Positions 46,112 through 54,812 of a DNA stretch of 64,000 nt are shown in pieces (position 1 is the stretch's first letter; each line of letters begins with the position of its first letter). Under the pieces are notes generated by a model, which worked only from the letters and a program-made list of their open reading frames with translations, made no database searches and was not told the DNA's origin. The position numbers and the translations under genes are program-made. Source of the stretch: Fulvivirga imtechensis AK7 (GTDB lineage Bacteria > Bacteroidota > Bacteroidia > Cytophagales > Cyclobacteriaceae); the NCBI RefSeq assembly GCF_000331535.1, contig NZ_AMZN01000002.1:83468-147467 (forward strand). Direction: 5' to 3'.

Positions 46112-46146
46112 CCAATAGTCACTGGTCATTAGTCACTGGTCATTAG

Positions 46147-46175
46147 CAACCAGTAACCAGTAACCAGTAACCAGT
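46147..46175. repeat. Tandem heptamer tract (AACCAGT x4)
   Basis: Four exact head-to-tail AACCAGT units follow a degenerate tract of (T)AGTCACTGGTCAT units that begins right after the DUF4442 stop. It is similar in style to the tracts at 27225 and 50930. Confidence 0.75.
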
Positions 46176-46191
46176 TCATCCCTGGTAGCCG

Positions 46192-46330
46192 CAGTTTATC
46201 TGAGCAACCGGTCGTTAGGCGTTGGTGGCTTTCAGAAATGGTGGCATCGCCCTACCTTAGTATTAATTAAAGCCAACTATAGACAAGGAAAGTCCCCTGG
46301 AGCAAGGTTCTTCAGGGGATTTTTGTTTTT
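46192..46330 (+). ncRNA. Candidate small RNA or terminator-bearing element, copy 1
   Basis: Bases 46256-46286 (from CTTAGTATTAATTAAAGCCA through ACTATAGACAA) are repeated with one change at 59055-59085. In both places a strong terminator follows: here TCCCCTG (46293-46299) pairs with CAGGGGA (46313-46319), then TTTTTGTTTTT. Weaker similarity extends upstream to CAGTTTATC (46192), giving about 139 bp. No reading frame is conserved. A small RNA with its own terminator or a mobile terminator are both possible. Confidence 0.4.
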
Positions 46331-46525
46331 GGGCCACGAAGGCACCAAAGTTTTGTCACAAAGACACCAAGGCACTAAGAAAATCCTGACCACTTGTCCC
46401 CGGACCCAGATCCGGGGCCTATGGGAATAGAAGGTAGGCCAAGGTAAACCTTCACGAAAAGCCATAAAAATCCGAAGAAACCGGATTTTCCCTGTTACTA
46501 TATATTCGTGCCTTTGTGATAACCC

Positions 46526-47593
46526 TTAAAAATCCAGTGTAAGCTGATAACTCACGGGTTCTTCCATTTCATGATTTAAGTTGGATAGGGAAAGACCCAG
46601 AAGCCGGATCTTCACTGTAGAGGTATCGAACATAGTAAGCAGCTCCTCATACAGTGCGGTTATCTGTTTTTCATTTTCAATCCATTTCGTGATGGTCTTA
46701 CTTCTGGTGATCTGCTGAAAATCATGAAATTTTACTTTTAGTGTTAATGTTTTACCCTTCGTGTTAGATCGTTCCATTCTCATAGTCAGTGTTTTGGTAA
46801 TATCCACGAGCTCTTTTCGAATTTCTTCCAACTCAGTCAGGTCTTTTTCAAATGTATTTTCAGCACCCAGTGATTTTCTGATGCGGTTGGGATTCACCTC
46901 TCTGTCGTCAATAGCACGGGCAATCCGGTAGTAGTAGCGCCCGGCTTTTCCAAACCGTACCACCAGGTCGGCTTCGGCATATCGTTTCAGATCCTGCCCG
47001 TTTCTGATACCCATTTTGAACATCTTCTCAGCCGTGACTTTTCCAATACCAAAGAATTTCTCGATTGCAAGCCGTTCAACATAAGCTTCGGCATCCTCAG
47101 GTGCTATCAGAAAAAGTCCGTCAGGTTTGTTTACATCGGAAGCTGTTTTTGCGAGGAATTTGTTAATGGATATACCTGCCGAAGCTGTCAGGCCGGTGGT
47201 TTCTTTTATTCGTTTCTTTATTTCTCTGGCAATAAGTGTAGCAGAGGGCATATTCTTCTTGTTGTGTGTCACGTCCAGGTAAGCCTCATCCAAAGAGAGC
47301 GGCTCAACCAGATCAGTGTATTCAAAAAATATATCTCTGATCTGGTTAGAAACTGCTTTATAGGCATCGAAGCGGGGACGTACAAAAATAAGATCAGGAC
47401 ACTTTCTGGCAGCAATGCTGGAAGGCATGGCCGACCGGACCCCAAATTTGCGAGCCTCATAGCTGGCGGCAGCCACTACACCACGTTCCGAGCTACCACC
47501 CACTGCAACAGGTTTACCCCGCAGCTCCGGATGATCACGTTGCTCTACGGACGCAAAGAAGGCATCCATATCTATGTGTATGATCTTACGCAC
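46526..47593 (-). CDS. dinB: DNA polymerase IV (Y-family)
   Basis: 355 residues, normal for DinB, an error-prone translesion polymerase. The palm motifs are intact: IHIDMDAFFASVEQRDHPEL with the first metal-ligand Asp, and EPLSLDEAYLDVT with the catalytic Asp-Glu. SAGISINKFLAKTASD and the helix-hairpin-helix FFGIGKVTAEKMFKMGI follow; the little-finger domain ends in SYQLTLDF, a plausible beta-clamp-binding tail (QLTLDF). It stands alone; I could not identify a LexA-type box in the 273-bp gap upstream, which contains degenerate TTAGTTCTTAGTTC-style repeats. Confidence 0.96.
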   Translation of the reverse strand: MRKIIHIDMDAFFASVEQRDHPELRGKPVAVGGSSERGVVAAASYEARKFGVRSAMPSSIAARKCPDLIFVRPRFDAYKAVSNQIRDIFFEYTDLVEPLSLDEAYLDVTHNKKNMPSATLIAREIKKRIKETTGLTASAGISINKFLAKTASDVNKPDGLFLIAPEDAEAYVERLAIEKFFGIGKVTAEKMFKMGIRNGQDLKRYAEADLVVRFGKAGRYYYRIARAIDDREVNPNRIRKSLGAENTFEKDLTELEEIRKELVDITKTLTMRMERSNTKGKTLTLKVKFHDFQQITRSKTITKWIENEKQITALYEELLTMFDTSTVKIRLLGLSLSNLNHEMEEPVSYQLTLDF

Positions 47594-47866
47594 TTTAGTT
47601 TTTAGTTCTTAGTTCACAATTCTCAGTTCACCGTTTTTCGTTCTCAGTCTCCCACGCTTCATTCATCGGATGAGATTTGCTTTGCGGAGACACTCATCCC
47701 GATGAATTCTTCTTCGAACTTCGGACTTCCCTTAATTACTCAGGAAATACGACCGTTTAAATAATTACGATTTGAAAATACATTGGTTATGTGAAACTTA
47801 ATAGAACCAAAAGGTCAAAAACTACCTTGAAAGTAAACTATTCATTCAATCAAAAAAGGAGGAAAT

Positions 47867-49507
47867 TTGAAACGTAGAAACTTTGTCCAATTAGCCGGCT
47901 TAGGAGCGGGTGCGCTGATGATGCCATTTCCGATGATGGGAAAGAGCATACCGGTGGAGGCGCTACTGGAGTCGGGCATGGATGTGGCCACTAAAAAGCG
48001 GATGGCGGATGTAGCATTGAATACTGCCAAATCTATGGGCGCCACATATGCGGACGCCAGAATAGGCCGGTATCTCAACCAATATGTATTTACCAGGGAA
48101 GATAAAGTGCAAAACGTGGTAAACACAGAGTCATTTGGTATTGGTATACGGGTGATTGCCGATGGCACCTGGGGTTTTGCCTCGACTAATAATGTTAACC
48201 CGGAAGGTATCAAAAAGGCTACAGAGCAGGCCATTGCTATTGCCAAAGCTAATGCCAGGATCCAAAAAGAACCTGTAAAGCTGGCTCCGGTGAAAGGCCA
48301 TGGTGAAGTAAGCTGGAAAACCCCAATTGAAAAAGATTTTAAAGACGTTCCTGTTTCGGAAAAAGTGGATCTGCTGCTTAAAGCCAATGCAGCGGCCATG
48401 GAGAATGGAGCTAATTTTGTTAATTCGGCGCTTTTCATGGTAAACGAGCAAAAATATTTTGCTTCGACAGAGGGCTCATACATAGATCAGGATGTGCACA
48501 GGATATGGCCAACGTTTGGAGTAACAGCCATCGATCGTTCTGCCGGGAAGTTCAAATCACGTCAGGCGCTGAGTGCGCCTATGGGTATGGGCTATGAATA
48601 TATGAATGGCCTGGCTTCTGAAAAGGTGGAAGGGCCTGCAGGTATCACCTTGTATCGCAACAGCTACGACATTGTAGAGGACGCCACCCTTGCTGCAAAG
48701 CAGGCAAAGGAGATGCTTTCGGCCAAATCTGTAGAACCTGGCAAGTATGACCTCGTGCTGGAGCCTAACCACCTGGGGCTGACCATTCATGAGTCGGTGG
48801 GGCATCCGCTGGAGCTTGACCGTGTGTTGGGCTATGAGGCTAATTATGCAGGAACCAGCTTTGCCACTTTGGATAAGTGGAAATCGGGTGACTTCCAATA
48901 CGGCAGCAAAATCGTCAATCTTGTAGCAGATAAAACACAACCCGGATCCCTGGGAGCTGTGGGTTATGATGATGAAGGCGTGAAATGCAAAAAATGGGAT
49001 CTGGTGCGCAACGGTATCCTGGTCAACTACCAGGCCATCCGTGATCAGGTGCATATGATAGATCAGAAAGAATCTCATGGATGCTGTTACTCTCAAAGCT
49101 GGAATGATGTGCAGTTTCAGCGTATGCCAAACGTGTCGCTGGAGCCGGGTACTGAAAAGTATTCCGCCAGAGATATGATCAAAGATGTGGAAAAAGGCAT
49201 TTACATTGCCGGAAGAGGATCTTACTCCATAGATCAGCAGCGTTACAACTTTCAGTTTGGAGGTACGGTGTTCTATGAGATAAAAAATGGTGAGATAGCA
49301 GGTATGCTGAACGATGTGGCGTATCAGTCGAATACGCAAGAGTTTTGGAATTCGTGTACAAAGATCTGTGATGAGAACGACTATCGTCTTTTTGGTTCAT
49401 TCTTTGACGGAAAGGGGCAGCCTTCTCAGGTCAGCGCTGTATCACACGGTAGCTCTACTACAAGGTTCAACGGTGTCAATGTGATCAACACGGGCAGAAA
49501 TGTTTAA
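47867..49507 (+). CDS. TldD-like metalloprotease with Tat signal
   Basis: 546 residues. The start is TTG 47867, supported by AGGAGG 4 bp before it (a strong ribosome site that is rare in Bacteroidota) and by the immediate twin-arginine signal KRRNFVQLAGLGAGALMMPF. The TldD zinc-binding motif HESVGH is at 308-312 or so, followed by the GYEANYAGTSF segment. TldD/TldE pairs form a barrel-like protease acting on unfolded or peptide substrates, for example in microcin maturation. The Tat signal places this one in the periplasm, unlike E. coli TldD. Its TldE partner follows 32 bp downstream. Confidence 0.92.
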   Translation: MKRRNFVQLAGLGAGALMMPFPMMGKSIPVEALLESGMDVATKKRMADVALNTAKSMGATYADARIGRYLNQYVFTREDKVQNVVNTESFGIGIRVIADGTWGFASTNNVNPEGIKKATEQAIAIAKANARIQKEPVKLAPVKGHGEVSWKTPIEKDFKDVPVSEKVDLLLKANAAAMENGANFVNSALFMVNEQKYFASTEGSYIDQDVHRIWPTFGVTAIDRSAGKFKSRQALSAPMGMGYEYMNGLASEKVEGPAGITLYRNSYDIVEDATLAAKQAKEMLSAKSVEPGKYDLVLEPNHLGLTIHESVGHPLELDRVLGYEANYAGTSFATLDKWKSGDFQYGSKIVNLVADKTQPGSLGAVGYDDEGVKCKKWDLVRNGILVNYQAIRDQVHMIDQKESHGCCYSQSWNDVQFQRMPNVSLEPGTEKYSARDMIKDVEKGIYIAGRGSYSIDQQRYNFQFGGTVFYEIKNGEIAGMLNDVAYQSNTQEFWNSCTKICDENDYRLFGSFFDGKGQPSQVSAVSHGSSTTRFNGVNVINTGRNV

Positions 49508-49539
49508 ATGTTTTTTCATTAAAACCAGATATTAAGAAA

Positions 49540-50856
49540 ATGGCAATATATTCAGAAGAAGAAGCAAGGCAGATTATGCAGAAAGCCTTGAGCTATTCTA
49601 AAGCAGATACCTGTGAGATCAATATGACTGGCAGTGAAAGTGGCAACATCCGCTATGCGCGTAACACAGTTTCCACCTCAGGGCATCGCTCCAATCAGAC
49701 ATTAGTAGTGCAATCCAGCTTTGGAATGCGCTCGGGTACGGCCACAATAGATGAATTTGATGACGCATCATTGGAAAAGGTGGTAAAAAGAGCTGAGGAA
49801 TTGGCAAAACTCTCGCCCGAGAACCCGGAATTTATGGAGCCTTTAGGTCCGCAGGAGTATGATAAGTCGATCACCTATGTGGAGTCAACTGCAAAGATCA
49901 CCCCTGAGTACAGGGCAAAAGTGGCCGCCAGCAGCATAGAACCGGCGGCAGCGAAAGATGTAACGGCAGCAGGGTTTTTGGACGATTCCGCAGGCTTCAG
50001 CGCTATTATGAACTCAAACGGTCTTTTTGCTTACAATAAAAGTACGAATGTTAACTTTACGGTTACCATGCGTTCCAACGATGGCACCGGCTCGGGATGG
50101 TCTTCAAGAGATTTCAATGACGTTAGCAAATTTGATGCATCAGAGGCTTCAAAGGTGGCTATAGACAAAGCTTTGATGTCGAAAAATGCAAAAGCCATTG
50201 AACCCGGCAAATACACTGTTATTTTGGAGCCAGCAGCATCAGTACAGCTTTTGAACAATATGTTTGGAGCCTTTAATGCCAGAACTGCCGATGAGGGCCG
50301 AAGCTTTATGTCGAAAGAAGGTGGAGGCACTAAATTGGGTGAGAAAATAGTGGATGAGCGGGTGAACATCTGGTCTGATCCGTTGCATCCTGATGTGCCG
50401 GCTTCAACATGGAATGGTCAGGGACAGCCGCTGAAAAAGATGAAATGGTTAGAGAATGGTGTGGTGAAAAACCTGGCTTACAGCCGGTATTGGGCGAAAC
50501 AACAGGGAGTTGAGTCCGTCCCGTTTCCCAGTAATGGGATTATGGAAGGTGGTGATGCTTCACTGGAAGACCTGATCAAAGATACCAAAAAAGGTATACT
50601 GGTGACCAGGCTGTGGTACATCAGAACGGTGGATCCGCAAACATTGCTCTACACGGGGCTTACCCGTGACGGTACTTTCTATATCGAAAATGGTAAGATC
50701 AAACATCCGATCAAGAATTTCAGGTTCAACGAAAGTCCGATCATTATGCTCAATAATCTCGAAACACTGGGAGAGCAGGTGAGGGTTGATGGTAACCTGA
50801 TCCCCTACATGAAAGTGCGGGACTTCACATTTACCAGCTTGTCGGACGCAGTTTAA
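49540..50856 (+). CDS. TldE/PmbA-family protein, partner of the upstream TldD
   Basis: 438 residues with the PmbA_TldD fold: an N-terminal domain (SEEEARQIMQKALSYSKADT, RYARNTVSTSG), a middle segment with EPGKYTVILEPAASVQLL, and the C-terminal domain with GVVKNLAYSRYWAKQ. The HExxxH motif of TldD is absent, as normal for the non-catalytic TldE subunit. There is no signal peptide, although TldD here has a Tat signal; the pair may therefore be exported together, piggy-back. Co-transcribed with TldD. Confidence 0.9.
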   Translation: MAIYSEEEARQIMQKALSYSKADTCEINMTGSESGNIRYARNTVSTSGHRSNQTLVVQSSFGMRSGTATIDEFDDASLEKVVKRAEELAKLSPENPEFMEPLGPQEYDKSITYVESTAKITPEYRAKVAASSIEPAAAKDVTAAGFLDDSAGFSAIMNSNGLFAYNKSTNVNFTVTMRSNDGTGSGWSSRDFNDVSKFDASEASKVAIDKALMSKNAKAIEPGKYTVILEPAASVQLLNNMFGAFNARTADEGRSFMSKEGGGTKLGEKIVDERVNIWSDPLHPDVPASTWNGQGQPLKKMKWLENGVVKNLAYSRYWAKQQGVESVPFPSNGIMEGGDASLEDLIKDTKKGILVTRLWYIRTVDPQTLLYTGLTRDGTFYIENGKIKHPIKNFRFNESPIIMLNNLETLGEQVRVDGNLIPYMKVRDFTFTSLSDAV

Positions 50857-50977
50857 TGTTAATCGACTTTTGATATTACCTGGTTATTACTGTGGTGTAC
50901 CCTCTTGTAATGACCAGGTTTTTGATGTTTAGTGTTTAGTGTTTGATGTTCGTAACTCGTAACTCGTACTCCAAAAC

Positions 50978-51589
50978 ATGTTTTTCTTTACACGATTGCA
51001 ATACGAATCCGGGGATTGGGATGTGGATCAACGTATGCCTTCCAATCTGTTGAATTCATTAGTTGAGTATACAACCCTAAAAGTGGATACCAGGGAAAAT
51101 ATTATCCCTTTGAGTAGTGATGAGATATTCAGGTGTCCGTTTTGTTATATTTCAGGGCATAAGCTGGTGCAGTTCACTAAAAAAGAAAAGGAGAATTTTG
51201 AGCAATATATAAAAAACGGAGGTTTTGTATTTGCCGATGACTGTAACCACGATATTGACGGGTTGTTTGCAAAGTCTTTTGAAAGGCAGATGGCCGATAT
51301 TTTCGGACCACAGGCACTAAATAAGATACCGAACAATCACAAGATATATAACGCCTTTTTTGAGTTTGAAGACGGTCCCCCCACTACTTCGCAGGAGCTC
51401 AACGGCTGGGGTGATGATCTTGTGCATGACTACCTGAAAGCCATCGAAGTCAACGGTCGTATTGGTGTTTTATATAGCAATAAAGATTACGGTTGTGAGT
51501 GGGACTATGATTTTAGAAATAAACGGTGGTATAAAATAGACAACACAAAATTTGGAGTGAACATTGTGATGTATGCCCTCACTTCATGA
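50978..51589 (+). CDS. DUF4159 domain protein
   Basis: 203 residues without signal peptide. The sequence starts FFFTRLQYESGDWDVDQRMP, a hallmark of DUF4159, continues with FRCPFCYISGHKLVQFT and GGFVFADDCNHDIDG, and ends with WYKIDNTKFGVNIVMYALTS. The fold is glutamine-amidotransferase-like (GATase1-like) but lacks a clear catalytic Cys-His pair in standard context. It is the first gene of a seven-gene set with MoxR, DUF58 and BatA proteins; families of this set commonly occur together. Precise role unknown. Confidence 0.87.
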   Translation: MFFFTRLQYESGDWDVDQRMPSNLLNSLVEYTTLKVDTRENIIPLSSDEIFRCPFCYISGHKLVQFTKKEKENFEQYIKNGGFVFADDCNHDIDGLFAKSFERQMADIFGPQALNKIPNNHKIYNAFFEFEDGPPTTSQELNGWGDDLVHDYLKAIEVNGRIGVLYSNKDYGCEWDYDFRNKRWYKIDNTKFGVNIVMYALTS

Positions 51590-51602
51590 GAATAGCAAGT
51601 AA

Positions 51603-52616
51603 ATGGAAAAAGATCTGACAAAAATAGAGGAAGAGGTAACCATGCTGGTAAGCAAGCTGTCTGGCCTGAAAAATGAAATAGGAAAAGTGATCATAGGGCA
51701 AGAGGAGACGGTGGAGCAATTGCTGATCTCTTTTCTGGCAGGCGGACACGCACTGCTGGAAGGTGTGCCTGGTTTAGCCAAAACACTTATGATCAGAACA
51801 CTGGCACAAGCCATCGATCTTAAGTTCAGGCGTATACAATTTACCCCCGACCTGATGCCCTCGGATATCATCGGCACTGAGATACTGGAGGAAGATCACA
51901 CCACTGGCAAGAAGTTCTTCGAGTTTAATAAAGGGCCCATTTTCGCTAACATCATCCTGGCAGATGAGATCAATAGGACCCCACCGAAAACACAGTCAGC
52001 CCTTTTGGAGGCCATGCAGGAATTTGAGGTGACGTATTCGGGAAAAACCTATCCGCTGGACCGGCCATTTTTTATTCTGGCCACTCAAAATCCTATTGAA
52101 CAATCGGGAACTTTTCCCTTGCCGGAGGCACAGCAGGACAGGTTTCTTTTGTATATCAAAATTGGATATCCGCAGGAGCAGGACGAAATGCAAATACTCA
52201 AGAGCACGACAGGGGGCAGTCACCAGGAGGTAAAGGAGGTGATCAACGGGCGGGAGATCATCAGGTTGCAGCAAATGGTGCGGGAGGTACCCATCAGCGA
52301 TGACCTGGTGCGGTATGTAAGTCAGCTTATCCGTGCCACACGTCCCGACACCACTTCCAATTCGTATGTTAAAGAATGGGTAAGCTGGGGAGCCGGGCCA
52401 CGGGCAGGACAGGCCATGATACTGACCGCCAAAGCGCATGCACTGCTGAATGGACGATTGGCAGTGACCCCTGAAGACCTGTGGCAGGTAGCGCTGCCGG
52501 TACTAAGGCACAGGATCATCGTTAATTTTAAAGCGGAGGCAGAGGGTATTACCTCTGATGAGGTTACGCAACATCTTCTCAAGGCCATCAGCCTGCCTTC
52601 AAACGGACAAAGGTAG
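51603..52616 (+). CDS. MoxR-family AAA+ ATPase
   Basis: 337 residues. AAA_3 core with Walker A EGVPGLAKT (MoxR-type GxPGxxKT), Walker B ILADEINR, sensor ATQNPIEQSGTFPLPEAQ, and a C-terminal lid region. MoxR ATPases act as chaperones that help assemble or activate complexes, usually with VWA proteins encoded next to them. The gene lies 13 bp after the DUF4159 gene and its stop overlaps the DUF58 start. Confidence 0.95.
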   Translation: MEKDLTKIEEEVTMLVSKLSGLKNEIGKVIIGQEETVEQLLISFLAGGHALLEGVPGLAKTLMIRTLAQAIDLKFRRIQFTPDLMPSDIIGTEILEEDHTTGKKFFEFNKGPIFANIILADEINRTPPKTQSALLEAMQEFEVTYSGKTYPLDRPFFILATQNPIEQSGTFPLPEAQQDRFLLYIKIGYPQEQDEMQILKSTTGGSHQEVKEVINGREIIRLQQMVREVPISDDLVRYVSQLIRATRPDTTSNSYVKEWVSWGAGPRAGQAMILTAKAHALLNGRLAVTPEDLWQVALPVLRHRIIVNFKAEAEGITSDEVTQHLLKAISLPSNGQR

Positions 52617-53512
52617 TGAAGCAGGATTACCACGACTTACTCAAGCCGGAGATAGTCAACAGCGTTTCCGGCCTTGCGCTGATAGCCAGGGTCATTGTTG
52701 AGGGATATCTTTCCGGTATGAACAGGAGCACAAAGGTGGGAACAGGTATGGAGTTTAGTCAGTACCGCGGTTATGAGCCAGGTGATGACCTCCGGCTGCT
52801 GGACTGGAAAATGCTGGCCCGGTCGGGACGGTACTATATCAAGCAATCTGAAATAGAGACCAATATTTCCATCAAATTCATTCTCGATGCCAGCGCTTCG
52901 ATGGAGCACAGAGAAGACCGGCTTTCCAAAATGGACTATGCACGCGTATTGGTAGCTTCATTAGCCTACCTGGGTCAAACTCAGGGCGATGCCATTGGAC
53001 TGTTTGCTGTGAACCAAAATGAGGTGTACAGCCTTTATCCCAAGGTGCAAAAGCAGCACTACAACCGCCTGTTATATGAATTGATCCATATCAAAAACAA
53101 AGGAAAATGGCCGGTGAACCCTGCTTCTTTTGAAAAGCTTCACGATAGGCGACATAAAGAACTCATCTTTTTTATTACCGATATGTATGAATATGAACAG
53201 GAATTGTCCAGGGTGGTAGCCAGTCTGAAAAACTCCCGTAATGAGGTGGTGGTACTGCACATTATGGGTGAAAAGGAAAGCCGGTTTACCTACGAGGGCG
53301 CGGTTACTTTCGAAGAAATTGAAACCGGGAGAAAGGTGAAAGTGGATGCCAAAGAGGCAAAAACCACTTATCTAAAGGCGCTGGATAACCGGATAGCAGG
53401 GATAAAAGCCGGTTTTCTGGCGAAAAACATCAGCCATGAGCTTTTTTTAATGAATGGACCTATTGCAGAAACACTCAATCTGTTTCTGAAAAAAAGAATA
53501 GCGCTGCTTTGA
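52616..53512 (+). CDS. DUF58 domain protein (VWA-like)
   Basis: 298 residues. The start is GTG 52616, which overlaps the MoxR stop as TAGTG. The DUF58 motif appears as EFSQYRGYEPGDDLRLLDWKM, followed by a VWA-like domain with FILDASASMEHRE, a metal-ion-dependent adhesion site (DxSxS present as DASAS). It is the expected partner of the MoxR ATPase, probably at the cytoplasmic face. No transmembrane segment is obvious. Confidence 0.93.
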   Translation: MKQDYHDLLKPEIVNSVSGLALIARVIVEGYLSGMNRSTKVGTGMEFSQYRGYEPGDDLRLLDWKMLARSGRYYIKQSEIETNISIKFILDASASMEHREDRLSKMDYARVLVASLAYLGQTQGDAIGLFAVNQNEVYSLYPKVQKQHYNRLLYELIHIKNKGKWPVNPASFEKLHDRRHKELIFFITDMYEYEQELSRVVASLKNSRNEVVVLHIMGEKESRFTYEGAVTFEEIETGRKVKVDAKEAKTTYLKALDNRIAGIKAGFLAKNISHELFLMNGPIAETLNLFLKKRIALL

Positions 53513-53513
53513 A

Positions 53514-54812
53514 ATGACTTTTCTTTACCCTACATATCTCTGGAGTTTGCTGGTACTGGCGGTGCCGGTGGGTATTCATTTATGGAGTAAAAAGGAGGGA
53601 AAGGTGATCAAAGTTGGCAGTATTGAGTTTTTTGGGGCGTCAGATACAAAGAAAAGCAGCAGCGTGAAACTCAATGAGCTTGTGCTTTTTATGCTGAGAT
53701 GTTTAATTATAACTGTGCTGTCCATCTTACTTGCCGAACCAGTATTGAGATCTAAGCAGCAAAATCAACCGGTACATTATCTGATCGAGCCTGCCCTGGT
53801 CCCGGATGAAAGCGTATCTGCTGTCATCGATACGCTTTTGGAAAAATATCCGGTTAGCTATTTGGCGGACGGATTTCCTGCGATCAATGCTGGTGCCACC
53901 CCTGCTTTAATGAAGGCCACTCCCAACTACTGGCAGTTGGCAAGTCAAATGGAGCAGTTGTATGCCGACAGTATTGTGATTTTTACCCGCGCACGGCTGT
54001 CAGGGTTAAAGGGAAAAAGGTCCGAAGGCGCTGCAAATGTGACATGGATTGTTTTTGAACCGGATTCCACACAGGCGGTTGTTGGCGCAACCCGAACAGA
54101 CCACCAATTAAGACTAAAACTAGCCAATAGCGCCAGAGATCACCTGTCTTTTGAGGAGCGGACAATACCTCTTAACCGGGTGGGAAATTTACAGGAAAAA
54201 AAAGTGGGTGATACCCTGTATGTCAGGATTCAGGATGATCATCCGTGGGTGCCTGTGGCGGCATTGACACCAAAGCAGGTGGTGATCGCTTATGAAACAG
54301 ACTTCAGCGATGACATGAAATTAGTACACGCATCACTTCAGGCCATTGAGCGATACTTGGAGCGGCCGGTAAACATTAAAACAGTGAACGTTACGGAGGA
54401 TCTTGCATGGGACACCGTTCCGGATCTGTTGGTTTGGATGAGTAACAGCCCCCTACGCGAAAAAGGAATTAAAAACATTATCTACAAGCCTGATCCTTTG
54501 GCACAAGCCATTATCACTGACTCGGCGGACCCTGCCATTTTCAACCTTACCGGTACAATGTATGTCGAGGAGGCGATAAGGACCCACCTGACAGAGCATT
54601 TGCTGAAGGTAATAGATGTCAATGCCGGAGCGATGGTAAAAGCGGAGGCGGTGGATGCCAGAGCAGTGGATATGGAGGCCCTGGAACCGGTAATAGCAAA
54701 GAACGGGAAAATGGTCAGGTATGATGACGAGGATATTTCCCCGTGGTTTTGGATGTTACTGGTGGTAACCGTGATCGGAGAAAGAGCCCTGGCGCTATAT
54801 AGAAAGCAATGA
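53514..54812 (+). CDS. BatA N-terminal domain membrane protein
   Basis: 432 residues. The N-terminus FLYPTYLWSLLVLAVPVGIH and a second helix (LNELVLFMLRCLIITVLSIL) match the BatA/BatB-type two-helix anchor, with a conserved IKVGSIEFF between them. The middle is a large probably periplasmic domain and a final helix (WFWMLLVVTVIGERALALYR) ends the protein. The VWA domain of true Bat proteins is not visible. The start is one base after the DUF58 stop. It overlaps the next gene by 4 bp (ATGA). Confidence 0.85.
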   Translation: MTFLYPTYLWSLLVLAVPVGIHLWSKKEGKVIKVGSIEFFGASDTKKSSSVKLNELVLFMLRCLIITVLSILLAEPVLRSKQQNQPVHYLIEPALVPDESVSAVIDTLLEKYPVSYLADGFPAINAGATPALMKATPNYWQLASQMEQLYADSIVIFTRARLSGLKGKRSEGAANVTWIVFEPDSTQAVVGATRTDHQLRLKLANSARDHLSFEERTIPLNRVGNLQEKKVGDTLYVRIQDDHPWVPVAALTPKQVVIAYETDFSDDMKLVHASLQAIERYLERPVNIKTVNVTEDLAWDTVPDLLVWMSNSPLREKGIKNIIYKPDPLAQAIITDSADPAIFNLTGTMYVEEAIRTHLTEHLLKVIDVNAGAMVKAEAVDARAVDMEALEPVIAKNGKMVRYDDEDISPWFWMLLVVTVIGERALALYRKQ

